64,000 bases of DNA from Prorocentrum cordatum (GCA_963575745.1 CAUYUJ010003002.1:888403-952402), one strand, 5' to 3'. Shown: positions 42,950 through 52,830, counted from the first letter of the stretch. The notes: generated by a model from the letters alone, not told the origin. Translations and numbers: made by a program.

Positions 42950-43570
42950 ACAACAAACCAGCGCCGCACAATTTCCCCACGCACATACCTGCAATGCAAA
43001 ATATAGAGAGTCTTAGCAAGGACGGGATCTCATCTACCAGGGTCTTGCTGGCGGAGCCACTCTCAGAAACGCGAATGCCTCTGTCAGAGAAATTTAACTC
43101 AGGCGGGAACCACCGCGCGGCCCCCAGGACATTCCGGGCGAGACAGCGGGCCTGGAAAGCGCGAGTCTCGACGAGAAGCAGCAACTTTTCAGCCCGAGAT
43201 CCCCCGATGGCGAGGGCGCAGGATATATTATCGCCATGAGAGCAACTGCCCAGCATCGCAGACGTGAGCAGTAGTCACGGCTCGGACATAGCCTGTCTCC
43301 AGAGCTCGGGCCTCCTTCGCCAGAATCCCTTCGGGGCGATTCCACTTTTGCACTCTGACCAGACGCCGGCGTTCCGACCTCACAAACTCGGCGGGCGCTT
43401 CGGGGAAGGCGGGGTCGGCCTTCCACTCTTCGCCCGCCCCCGCCGACAGATCATCCCGGGCGTCGTCGGCCAGGCTGGCTGCGGTCACCCAGCTGCGGTC
43501 CGCCTGCCGAAAGAAGCCCGCCGCCGCGAGGGCGTTCTCTCGGGTTGCGCCGAAAACGCTGCCGCTCAAG
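42950..43570 (-). pseudogene. RNase H domain of retroelement 2
   Basis: RVQKWNRPEGILAKEARALE (about 43.34 kb) fits the W-x-x-x-E-x-I-x-x-x-EARAL stretch. After a frame change, GDNISCALAIGGSRAEKLLL (catalytic DN region, about 43.23 kb) and RWFPPELNFSDRGIR (about 43.10 kb) follow, the latter being the terminal R-W-x-P-S-E-x-N-x-x-D-x-x-S-R motif. The linker to the recombinase (42.9-42.53 kb) has no recognised domain. Confidence 0.7.
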
Positions 43571-44950
43571 GGTGGTGCGCCCCACTTATCTCGCAGTCTG
43601 CAGGGGCCAGGCGGACTGGCCCACGGCGTGCCCCGCGAGGATGCACTGGGTCGCCAAATCGCTCCAGCGGCGATGCCAGTCGCTCGTCGCGAAGAGGCTT
43701 GTAAACACGCAGCTCTGCCCGACGCTCGCCCGGCGTAGCCTCCGGCGCGCGCGGGGAGATGCCGCGCTCGATGAAGGCGTGGACCGAATGGAACGCGCTG
43801 AGACGGCCGCGGCAGCGCAGGGCAGCGACCGCGCAGTGGCCCATGACTGCCTGCAGCGACCAGGCACAGACCCGCCTGCGCCGCAGCGGCGCGCCCAGCG
43901 CGGCGTGGATGGCCCGGGAGTGCTTGGGCGTCGCGCGCGCCCTCGGCGCCTCGCCATCTAGCTCCGCGCCCAGCGCGACGATGCTGCCCCGCGAGAGCTC
44001 GGACTTGTGCAGCAGCAGGCCTTCGCGGTTGAAGCCGCGCTCCAGCTGCTCAAGGATGGCCCCCGCCATGCGCCCGCAGACCCCGCTCGCGTCGAGTTCG
44101 CCCACGTGCACGCAGCGGCGCAATCAGGGGGCTGACGTCGGAGCGCCCAGCTTCACCGCCAAAGGCGGGCCGCGGTCCTGCAGCGGGGGGCCCTGCGGCG
44201 AGGGCGCGACCTTGTGCGCCGTAGTCTCGTTGATTGTCTGGGCGATCCACGGGCCCCGCGTGAAACCTGTGGGCAGCGCGGCCCAGCGCGGGCTCGCCGC
44301 CTCCGCGCGGCCCAGATGGCGGCCGCCAACCTCCGCGCCCGCCGCTCCCATCGCATGCGCCGGAGCTGGGGGGGGGGGGGGCGGAAGTGGTCCGACGGCC
44401 GCGCGGGCACCCGCGGCCGGCGGTTGCTGTTCGACGCGTCGGAGAGGCCAAACGTCAGGTAGAACCTGCTCAGCAGCTCCTCGGCCCGCGCGGACCCCTG
44501 GGGCGCGTTGGCGGGGAGCTCCACCTCGATGCGGGACAGCCGCTCCGAGCTCAGTAGCGAGGCCCCGAGTGGGGCCCTGAAGCACGTCGGCCCTATTCGC
44601 GTCGGCGATGAGCCTCTGGGCGGACCCGCCGTTCTTCTCCACCGCGAACAGGCCGACCTGGCACTTCGGGGTGGCGGTCCACGAGACGATGCCGATGTCC
44701 GTGAGACGACGGAGGAGTGGATGCTACTCCTTCTGATTGAACCTCAGAACAAGATCGAAGTACGGGACGGCGCTGTGCTCGCCCATCGGATGCGCCGACG
44801 TGCGCCCGCGATAATCCTCCAGATGCTTGATGACCTCGGCGGGCGCCGCGTCGGCGATCAGCGGGCGCCCGCGCGTTGAGTCGGGGGGGCTCGCCAGGTC
44901 GAGCTTGAAGGGCGCGACCCTTGTCGGACAGCCCGCCGTCTGATGCGGCG
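43570..44950 (-). pseudogene. reverse transcriptase of retroelement 2
   Basis: Fingers: EKNGGSAQRLIADANRADVL (about 44.64 kb), matching K-K-x-G-x-x-R-L-I-x-D-x-R-x-x-N. Palm: CVHVGELDASGVCGRMAGAI (about 44.11 kb) sits where YVDN-LGVFG is expected; the catalytic aspartates are lost. Then LLLHKSELSRGSIVALGAEL, matching GL-x-x-H-x-x-x-x-G-x-x-x-x-LG. Connection: RVCAWSLQAVMGHCAVAALR and RLSAFHSVHAFIE. Frames shift between the blocks. Confidence 0.7.
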
Positions 44951-45029
44951 AGTGACCTCGAAGCAACTTCCTGGAGGCCGCCTCGTTGCTGCGGTCGAAG
45001 AGACGCGGGCGCCAGCTGGCAGCCAACTC

Positions 45030-47210
45030 ACGCGCCCTCCGCCGGGCGTCCGCCTGCATCGCGTCGGTCGGGACGTCGGGGCCGTTCTCGGCCTGCAAGA
45101 AATTCCTGCTGCCCGCCATCCAGTTCAGCGCCCGCGACGCGTCGTTCGCCATGGCAAAATGCTCCTGTCCACGCCTGGGGCGCGTCGTCTCTGGCGTCGG
45201 CGGCGGAAGCGGGGGCGGGCTTCGCTGCCCCCGCGTAGCCGCCAATCTGAGGCGGCCGCCAGCCCCCTCGTGTCGGCCAGGGACGGGGGGCTACCCGGCC
45301 GAAACGCTCGTCGTGGCGCCATGGGGGCGGTGGTGCCTGCGCCGCGGCCTCGGCCGCCGCCGCCGCGGCGCCGCCCGCCCCCGCCTCCTCCTCCGTCGGC
45401 GCCGTCGCTGCCCTGCCCCCCTCCAGACCACAGGCCTCCGACATCGTCGCGTGGTCCGGTGGGGGGGCCCCCCCCGGCGCCCCTTGCCCCTCTCGATTCT
45501 CCCGCACCTTGCGCGCCACGTGCGCGCGCATAGACTGGCCCGCCAAATCTCCGGCTGACTGCGCGCCCGCGTAGTACTTGGCGGGATCCCACTGCGCCCT
45601 CTTGGGGCTGGCGTGCTCCGCCACGATGGCAGCCAGCCGTTTGCATGGCGCTTCCAGCGCCATCAGGCCATCAAGGGTCACCTGTTCATAGCAGCCCGCC
45701 ATGTGTAAGGCTCCACATATGCCGCGAAGCGCGCGTGCGACGCGGCCCGCGGGTGCCAGTCATTTCTCGCGGAAGTGCTCCCTAAGCCACAGGCGGCGAT
45801 TCGCTCCAACCTTCAACATATTCTTGCACGTCGTCGAGGCGTTGTGCGGGGCGTCCATCGGCTGATCGCTGAACTCCTCCTGGGTGCTCTCATGCACCGC
45901 ATCGCGCCAAGGTTTGAAACGTTCCCCCCTGGCCGTCAAAGTCCACCGCCAACAGTCGAACATCCTCGCTGACGACGGGCGCCTGAGGCTTGGCAGAGTC
46001 GGCTGCCTCGACTGCGGGGGGAGTCGGGTCGCGGCCAAACCGCTCGCGGAGGTGAACGCCCTCTGGCTCCAGCGTGGGACCTACCCCCAGCATCTCTCGC
46101 AGCGCTGTGGACCGGATGTCAGCGTAGACTGGGACGTCCTCGAGCGGCATCCTCGCCACCCGCTCGTACTGTCCCTCCAGAAACACGAGGCCAACATCCA
46201 CGAAGGGATGTCGCCGAATGTCCGCCGCGCTCCCGATGGCCGATGCCGACGCAGGCTCCGCCAAGACCCACACGTGGCCCGCCAGGAGCGGCAGCGGCGG
46301 CTCCACACGCGGCGGGGTGTCGGTCCCGCCCACGCGTGCCCCCTCGGCGTCGGCTGTCACCACGGCCAGGGGCGCCTTGCCTCGAACTCGACGAGCAGAG
46401 GTCCGTGGGAGACGACCTTCGAAGAAACGGCCCAGAGGCAGCAAACCGCCTCCGGGCTCCTGCACCTGCTCTGGCAGGAGCGGCTCCTGGCCAGCTCTAC
46501 GCTCCGCTTCGCACGCCCGAAGATCTCGCAGGATCCCCTCGCGCAGCTCCGACGCACAAATCCGCTCGAGGAAGCGATGCAGCGGCCGACGTCTCCTCCC
46601 CCGTCGACGCGGCGGGGCAGAACCATCAGCTACCAGCGGGTAGCAGCGCGTCGGGCCGTCGCTCGGGTCCTGGCACGCCACGTCCTGGAAGTACTCGTCC
46701 CCGTCAGGGTTGCGGATCCACCAGATCCCCCCTCCAAGAGGGTAGAGGAAGACCCTCTCATGGTCCACGTCGTCTCCGTCGTACTCCATGGCCACGTACT
46801 GGCCCGGCAAAAGCTCACTGTACCACTCCTCCTCCTCGCCGAATGGGAGCAGCGACATGCCTCTCCGCAGCGCCGCCGCACTTGTTCACCGCGAAACCGA
46901 TGAGGTTGGTGAGCGCCGAGGGGCCCACAACGCCGACGAGCACGCCAGCCGACGCGGGCTCCGCCGCCGCTGGGGCCGCGCACGCGCAGGGTGGGCACGG
47001 CGGGCAGGCTGGGCACACCAGCGTCGGCGGGCAGACCGCCCCCAGCCACTCGGGCGGGCCTGCAGGGCACCAGTCCACCGACGGAAAAGGCGGCGGTGGC
47101 CAGGCCGAGTTCGACCGCCTGCCACCCGGCCCAGGCAAGCCCCAGCGCGAAGACAGCGATCGGGGACCGGTCCGAGGATTGGACCAAAGCCACGAACGCC
47201 TCTGAGAGAG
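45030..47210 (-). pseudogene. gag-like region of retroelement 2
   Basis: The longest frame (45890-46858, 322 residues) starts MSLLPFGEEEEWYSELLPGQ and has ERVFLYPLGGGIWWIRNPDG with EYFQDV, then LAVDFDGQGGTFQTLARCGA at its end. This is the leader that precedes the DW/DFP-GPRT helix in related elements. Frame 45028-45702 supplies the C-terminal part: EAPCKRLAAIVAEHASPKRA, QWDPAKYYAGAQ. Upstream, frame 46815-47510 has a Cys/Pro stretch (PPTLVCPACPPCPPCACAAP) and a hydrophobic helix GVLVGVVGPSALTNLIGFAV, as expected at the N-terminus. Its role would be RNA packaging; the membrane segment is unusual for a gag. Confidence 0.6.
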
Positions 47211-47225
47211 ACAAAGAGGTTTGAA

Positions 47226-47289
47226 CATAACTGTGGCAACCGGAGACAGCAACCGCACGCACTTCCCTTCACCTTCCCGTGCAAGCACA
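47226..47289 (+). repeat. terminal direct repeat, 5' side of retroelement 2
   Basis: Partner of 40224-40288. It lies just upstream of the first gag-like frame and is followed by the AC-rich CATAACATAC tract. Confidence 0.6.
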
Positions 47290-47405
47290 CACACATAACA
47301 TACTACCATGCCACAACATATCACACCGCAGCACGGCATCAAGACACGGGCACCTCCATAACATGATTCATCATACCATGACAGAGAGTGGCATAACTCC
47401 CGGCT

Positions 47406-47580
47406 GCACGCAAGAGCGACCTCAGGCAAGAGTGGCCTTTGGTGCGCGGCTTTGGGGGGGCGCGATGGGGGACGAGTCCGAGCGCGCAGGCCGCTGCCAT
47501 CGCACCTCATTCAGCGATCGGGGCGTCCCAGTGGGCCCGCACCAAAGGTCACTCGGCCGAAGGGTCACTCTTACGTGTCG
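47406..47580. mobile_element. MITE family B, copy 1
   Basis: Long TIRs of about 45 bp: CACGCAAGAGCGACCTCAGG, CAAGAGTGGCCTTTGGTGCG on the left; GCACCAAAGGTCACTCGGCC, GAAGGGTCACTCTTACGTG on the right. The 175-bp element is a clear homologue of 56836-57010. Confidence 0.8.
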
Positions 47581-48189
47581 TCGATGGTCCCCCGAGTCCC
47601 GGCGGACCTTGCCCTCCAGGCGGCCCCACGAGCCGCCGAGAGCCGAGGCTAGAACATCGACGAGAACCGACGAAGACGCCCTAACACATCGAACCTCGAA
47701 CACACTTGTGCTCCCTGGCGGACCTTGCCCTCCAGGCGGTCCCGGGGCCCAATGACTGGCGGGCCACCGAAGCCGAAAACCATGAAGCACGCCCCGACTG
47801 AACACACCATCCAGTGCGGGCGCGGCCGCAAGAAACCCTCGCAAGAAGCCCAACCCTGAGAACCCGTGCGCGAGGTGCACCTGAGGGGAAACCTGGAGCA
47901 CCCTGAACGCAGCAGATGCTTCAACGGCTTGCGGAAAGTCACCGCGAAGCGCGAGGAGCGAAGAAACCCAGGGTACCCTGACGAAAAGCAGATGGTTTCT
48001 TGATGCGCGCCCCCGCTGTATCGTCAAAGATCTGGGCTTGCCTCATCGCGGACCCTCCCCTCCAGGCGGGCCAACTGCTCGGCCGGCCCGAGGCTGGACA
48101 ACATCCCGAGGCCGAGAAGCCGCTGAGGACCGACGAAGACGCCCGAACGCCTCGAACCTTGGAGAGCCGCCTGTCTCCCTCGGGAAAAC

Positions 48190-48290
48190 ACGAGGTCCGC
48201 GCGGATTCCTCGGATCGGCGCTGGACCCCCCTCCCTGGCGCGCCAGAGCCCCAGCGCCGACCCGAGGATTCCGCGCGGATCTCCGAGCTG
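48190..48290. mobile_element. foldback family E, copy 1
   Basis: CGAGGTCCGCGCGGATTCCT with CGGATCGGCGCTGG at the left pairs with CCAGCGCCGACCCGAGGATT and CCGCGCGGATCTCCGAG at the right, around CCCTCCCTGGCGCGCC. Related copies are at 52831-52972 and, in part, 56111-56190. Confidence 0.75.
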
Positions 48291-48815
48291 TGTTATGTGT
48301 GTGCAATTGCTTGTTCCCCGAAGCCACCGACTACAACAGCTCCCCGACTCCCAGCCTGGACCTTGCCCCCCAGCCGCTTGGCCAGCCCGAGGCTGGAAAA
48401 CATCCCGAGGCCAGGAAAACGCCGAGAACCGACAAAGACAGTCCATATCGCAGATGGCTTTGGCTCTGGCTCTAGCCATTCCACGACCCCCTCCCACCAT
48501 CCATCGAGCAGGACCCAGCTGCTTTGGCCGGCAGGCGCTCCATATGTCGCGGCGCCGCTCGTCCTCGACACGCCCACATCGACGACGCGGGCACCACGGC
48601 AAACCCACGGCAAACACTGCGTCCTGCGCCCCAGGTAGACGACGCCAGCACCGCGGCAAACCCCACGGCAAACCCGCCGCGCCCGAGGCGGCGTTTGCCC
48701 TGGTGGCCGAGGCTCCCGAAACGAGACGCAAGGCCGCGAGTCGGAACAAACGGCGCGGCGACATGTCGCAAATGGCCTTGGCTCTGGCTATATTCCACGA
48801 CCCCCCATCCATTAG

Positions 48816-48988
48816 CATGGGGAAACGGGTCCTCAGGGAAACGGGTCCCGGACTCTGGAGCCTTCCCCCGAGACTCTGGTCCTTCTGAGTCGTTTTCTGA
48901 CCGTCCAGGGGCCCGTGGAGGGCCCCGAGAGCCTGAACACGACAAAAAAACCCAGGACCCGTTTCCCTCAGGACCCTCTTCTCCCATG
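48816..48988 (-). mobile_element. family F MITE with clear terminal inverted repeats
   Basis: Left CATGGGGAAACGGGTCCTCA, GGGAAACGGGTCCCGG; right CCAGGACCCGTTTCCC, TCAGGACCCTCTTCTCCCATG. They pair over about 35 bp. The interior, on the minus strand, holds GGGGCCCTCCACGGGCCCCT and GGTCAGAAAACGACTCAG, the marker of family F. Confidence 0.75.
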
Positions 48989-49219
48989 GCGACATCCATT
49001 GTAGACGAGCGTGTTCCACGACTCGTAGAATTACCTGCTCGCAAACGGCCTGGATCCGCCGCGCGGGACCTACGATGCATTGCATCAGTGCAGACATGAA
49101 AATATCCCGGACGTGCGGGCACTCTGCGTGTAGTGGTACGCGCTCGGGGACAGTAGGACTCGAGCAGGGACCGACCGTCCCGGCATTCCTGTAGTCCTAC
49201 CACGAAATGCGCTTAGAAC

Positions 49220-49356
49220 CCACAAATGTTCTAACAACAAAAACAATGTTCTTAGAGCATAAACCCGATGTGATCAAACAAGACAGACTCCGCCAGAAAT
49301 GTTCCAATACTGCTTCGTGGGAGCCAGAGAAAGGTTCTTAGAACATTGTTTGGTAG
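49220..49356. mobile_element. foldback with AACAATGTTCTTAGA arms
   Basis: AAACAATGTTCTTAGAGC (49240-49257) pairs with GGTTCTTAGAACATTGTTTGG (about 49334-49354). AAATGTTCTAAC and GAAATGTTCCAA occur between them. Non-coding. Confidence 0.6.
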
Positions 49357-50021
49357 GGCGATCGGCGAGCCAGGACGCTTCGCCACTGCTTGAAGGACCT
49401 TGCCCTCCAGCCGGTCCAGCCGGCCGGCCCACCAATGAATGGCGTCCCAAACCAACAGCGGCCGCTGTTGGGCAGGCGGCCTTCTGTCTTAGATGGACAT
49501 AGGCCGCAGGAGGCGCGGACAGCGAGCTCTGTTCAGAATGAACAAAATTCGGGGATGGACAGACCCGCCTTTAGCAAAACGTGGTTTAGTGAAAACGACC
49601 TGAGGCCCAAACCTGGCGGGCGCGAGCCTGGAAAATCACGGCCGCGGCGCCCAATCGACGTGTCACTGTTGGGGGTTCTGTCCAGCCCCGAAAAATCCGC
49701 TGTTGGGCATTGTGCCCACTCTTTCCGTGCCCACTTCGCTCGTGCAGAGGACCTTGCCCTCTATCCGGTCCAGCTGCTCGGCCAGCCGGCGCTCCACGCT
49801 CGCCAGCAGCGGCTCGGCCGCAGGCGGGCCCCCGGCGCGCGCGCCGTGCGGCTCCGCGCCGTCGCGCCGTGCGGGGCTCGGGCTGCTGTGGCCGTCGCTG
49901 GCGCGCTGCCGCCGGCCCGCCGAGGCCGAGGGCGACGGGGTCGGCGGGTCCGCGGGGAGGAAAACCACCTTGGGACAAGCGCGTTCCGCTGCTGAGAGGG
50001 GCGCGGGGGTTGCTCAGGGAA

Positions 50022-50154
50022 TACAATCGGCCTTGATTGGACAGGACACGCAAGAGGGCACAATAGGAGTGTGAGAAGGCACGTGTCGCGAGGCACAGGA
50101 CACAAGGGTACCCTTGATTTGGCAGGGTCGACCTACTAATCGGGGCCGACTGTA
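50022..50154. mobile_element. MITE family A, short copy
   Basis: TA-CAATCGGCC at the left and GGCCGACTG-TA at the right, 133 bp. The internal CACAAGGGTACCCTTG word is shared with copies 2245-2419 and 55389-55565. Confidence 0.7.
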
Positions 50155-50600
50155 GGAGGGTCATCAGTGGATGCCAAGGCGGGCCCTATCTGGCCGAACC
50201 TGGCTCACTCGTGGGTTGCGAATGCCCCAAAGGGCTTGGGGGGGGATAGCGATCCAGGGTAAGTGGGCGCCGCCCACTCAGCGGAGTTGTCTAACCCTCC
50301 TAAGCCACTTGGGACATGCGTAGCCCACTTATAAATTAGGTTTGGCCAGGTATAACCCCTTCGGCGTCCACTGATCGCCCCCCAATCCCTTTAGCACCCC
50401 CCGCGCCCATCCCAGTAGACAGGCGCGCTCCACTACTCGAAAATTAGTTACTCGGGAATGGCCCGGACCCGCCACGGGGGCTTCACGGTCCTTGCATTGA
50501 GGCAAGCATGTGGTTTTGTCGGACTGTGCGAGTAGGCACTTTGCGAGCAGGACTTTCGAATAGAAGATCGACTACATCCTTTGTTCAAGTACCCCAATCT
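50155..50600. other. no gene recognised
   Basis: Mixed sequence with GCCCACT words (50260-50330). No supported feature. Confidence 0.4.
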
Positions 50601-50765
50601 GTTCGTCGAGTCTACGAAACATGCGTAGCATGTTCCGTACATCCATGGAGCAGCCTGCGCACGTATCTTACACTCGGCAGAAAAACCAAGTTTGTGGTAC
50701 ATCAATTCTGCAGTTGATCTCCTACTCGAGCCTTTGCGCCGCCAGGAGGCACCCCCCCCTCCCCT
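50600..50765 (-). repeat. GSSRRST-module repeat, copy 1
   Basis: The minus strand reads KGSSRRSTAELMYHKLGFSA, then ECKIRAQAAPW. The homologous peptide TGSSRRSTRELAYHRAGPLC occurs at 52085-52205 and TGSSRGSTRESAYHRTESLC at 52225-52305. Conservation at peptide level suggests duplicated coding modules. Confidence 0.45.
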
Positions 50766-50779
50766 CGCTGCGGACAAAA

Positions 50780-50890
50780 TTTCGGCGGTTGTTTTGGAGC
50801 CGTTTTCGACCTCCAGGGGCCCTCGCTGGGCCCTGGGGCCGTCAAGAAACGATCCGGGAGGAGGAACCGGTCCCGGGGAGGGGGTCTCAA
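50780..50890 (+). mobile_element. family F repeat copy
   Basis: GTTTTCGACCTCCAGGGGCC, GGGGCCGTCAAGAAACGATC and GGAACCGGTCCCGGGG follow the family pattern. Confidence 0.6.
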
Positions 50891-51158
50891 CCTCACACAC
50901 CAGTAATTCTTACTTGGTGGCGCGCACTTGACATTACTCTTTACTTGGGCCCCTTCGCCCAAGCCGGGCACCATGTCACATAGTTTTTCTCGTGGCGCGG
51001 GCGCTGTGCCTCTGGCGGCCGCTAAGGGCGATCCGGGAAAACGCGCTCCACGGGCCGCGGCCGCTGGAGGGGCGCCCCGAGGCCAAAAAAGCCGCCGACA
51101 GAAGCGACGACAACGCCAGAACACCTCGAGGAGGGACAGGACATTGGCCGTCGCCGTC

Positions 51159-51278
51159 GCTCGGACGTCCTTTCCCCGTACATGTTTCGATTCTGTGCGA
51201 GTCTTTTGTTCGCAGGATGGTCCGAGCTGCCCCTCGATGGTCCTCGCTCAAAAATGCACACGTGCGAGCGATGCCAAG
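51159..51278. repeat. dispersed repeat, second copy of 593-714
   Basis: GCTCGGACGTCC, TGTACATTT/CGTACATGTTTCG, CTCGATGGTCC and AAAATGCACACGT are shared in order. Confidence 0.6.
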
Positions 51279-51472
51279 TGCCCTTGACCTTCGGTCGGGC
51301 ATGTCCCTCCACATGCGGGTTTTGGAAGAAGAGTGATGATACATTAGCCAAAAGATAGCCAAATATGTTCAAACATAGTCGAAACGTCGCCCCCGGATTA
51401 TGTTTTGCCTATTCTTGGAGACCCTTCCTGCAGAGGGACACGCCCGACGCACCCCCTGACCGCCTCCATTCG

Positions 51473-51667
51473 GGTCGGGCGAAAGGGGGGGATAGCAAAA
51501 GGGAGGGTTTGAGAATCAGCTCACGTAGCTGATTCTCCCAGCGCCTCCCGGCGCCGGGAGGCGCCCATGTATCGAGGAGTGGGCCCGGCGGCGGGGCCGA
51601 AACCGGCTGCACGCAGCAGATTTCGTAGCCCCCCCTTTCCCTATCACCCCCTTTCGTTCGGCCCGAC
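51473..51667. mobile_element. foldback family D, copy 2
   Basis: GTCGGGCGAAAGGGGGGGAT and AGCAAAAGGGAGGG at the left pair with CCCTTTCCCTATCACCCCCT, TTCGTTCGGCCCGAC at the right. An inner hairpin, GCGCCTCCCGGCGCCGGGAG, occurs near 51540. The interior is shared with 29645-29829. Confidence 0.75.
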
Positions 51668-51829
51668 TGTTGAGGCCAGCCGGGGCTACCTTGGGGGGAG
51701 GGGGAGGCTGCCCTGTGCGCAACCCGAAGCCTTACCAGGGGAAGACCTGATCTGGCGCCGATCCAGAGCTATGACGTCCTGATTGCTCACAGCGTCGCCC
51801 CCCGAAAGGTCTCGACCCCCGAAGGTCTC

Positions 51830-52045
51830 GGCCCCTTTCGCTCGGCCCGCCTCCATGGACCCCGCGCCCGCGCTCGACGGGTCGGCCTGCGGGCCCTCCG
51901 CCCGCCGCAACTCCGCGCCCTCTCCGCGCCGCTCCGCGGGGCTCGGCTCGTCGCCCGCGGGCCGCCGCCCGCGCTCCGAGGCCGACCGCGACGGGGTCGG
52001 CGGGTCCGGGGGGAGGAAGAGTACCTCCAGCAGAGGATCGACTGC
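51830..52045 (-). other. GC-rich exon-like segment
   Basis: The minus strand reads EVLFLPPDPPTPSRSASERG, then AELRRAEGPQADPSSAGAGS. It is similar to segments at 49.97-49.75 kb and 31.2-30.96 kb. A disordered Pro/Ala/Glu-rich protein is the likely product if it is expressed. Confidence 0.35.
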
Positions 52046-52079
52046 AGAGCTCTGGCTCTTGCCCCCACGGTGTCGACGA

Positions 52080-52315
52080 GCCTGCGCGGAACCTGCGTGG
52101 CCTGTTCCGCAGATCTGCGGGGCAACCCGCGCAGGCATCTTGGACTCGGCAGAGGGGTCCAGCTCTGTGGTAGGCCAACTCTCTGGTCGATCTCCTACTC
52201 GAACCTGTGCGCCGCCTCCTGCGCATGCATCTTAGATTCGGCAGAGGGATTCAGTTCTGTGGTAGGCCGATTCTCTGGTCGATCCCCTACTCGAACCTGT
52301 GCGCCGCCAGGAGGC
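52080..52315 (-). repeat. GSSRRST-module repeat, tandem copies 2 and 3
   Basis: Two direct units of about 90 bp share GGCATCTTGGACTCGGCAGA, GCTCTGTGGTAGGCC and CTACTCGAACCTGTGCGCCG. They are homologous to 50600-50765. Confidence 0.7.
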
Positions 52316-52658
52316 ATCCCCCCGCCACCCCTCGCTGCGGCCAAAATATCGCGGCGATCGTTCCGTGGGGCCACTTGCGGCCACGCTCCAGGGGCGATTG
52401 GAGAAAACACGGGGGGGGGTGCTTGGAATAATGGGCAGCTGCCGCTGGGCAACACTGCGGAGATGACGATCGAACAATCTCAGCGACCACGACGGCGTCC
52501 ACGAGCGGGCGAATCTGTTAATCATAACCCAGGGCGCTGCTGCGTGACTGTCCCCCCCAGACATTCCTCGCAGCCGAACCATGACCACAATAGCAGTCGT
52601 CGAGGACACGCGCCGCTTCGATCAGGGCCCAAGGCCCCAACAACAGATGACATAAACG

Positions 52659-52814
52659 TACAGCGAACCCGTGTCATAAGAACGCGCAGTAAGGATGTCG
52701 ACACTCTGCGAGCGGGGCGCGTCCAGCGACAGCGGCCAAAGATGGGCCGACGGGGCAAGGATGCGAGGGCTAGCCTTGGAAAGTTGCTCATCCTTCGTGT
52801 GCGGGCTGATTGTG
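52659..52814. mobile_element. MITE family A, diverged copy
   Basis: TA-CAGCGAACCCGTGTCATAAG at the left and GCGGGCTGATTGTG at the right. The interior GCGAGCGGGGCGCG and AAAGATGGGCCGACGGGGCA is shared with copies 2245 and 55389. The right TA is lost. Confidence 0.65.
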
Positions 52815-52830
52815 CACGCGACCACACACA

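Larger units (their letters stand above)
40222..47294 (-). mobile_element. DIRS-like tyrosine-recombinase retroelement 2
   Basis: The minus strand carries, in order, a gag-like region with an N-terminal hydrophobic segment (47.2-45.0 kb), RT (44.95-43.57 kb), RNase H (43.57-42.95 kb), tyrosine recombinase (42.53-41.43 kb) and the methylase-like domain (41.39-40.69 kb). Domain order matches element 1, but motifs are better kept. A direct repeat of about 65 bp (40224-40288 and 47226-47289) brackets the coding region; it may be a short terminal repeat. At least six frame changes show the copy is defective. Unspliced introns could explain some frame changes but not all. Confidence 0.8.
47590..49970 (-). 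other. array of exon-like RLEGK modules
   Basis: Minus-strand sequence ending in the peptide RLEGK (or RIEGK, RLGGK) followed by G-T recurs six times: near 47604-47620, 47721-47740, 48051-48090, 48358-48395, 49396-49420 and 49749-49775. At 48.06 kb it reads GLGMLSSLGPAEQLARLEGR; at 48.36 kb GLGMFSSLGLAKRLGGKV; at 49.75 kb LLASVERRLAEQLDRIEGKV. The GGCAAG|GTCC junction may be a splice donor, so each may be the end of a duplicated exon. The 49.75-kb copy has an upstream Pro/Ser-rich frame, FLPADPPTPSPSASAGRR, similar to FLPPDPPTPSRSASERGRR at 52.02 kb. The protein is not known to me. Confidence 0.4.

Noticed and set aside
45884-46903. 339-residue plus-strand frame
   Set aside because: It is antisense to the better supported gag-like minus-strand frame; its composition mirrors the GC-rich codons of that frame.
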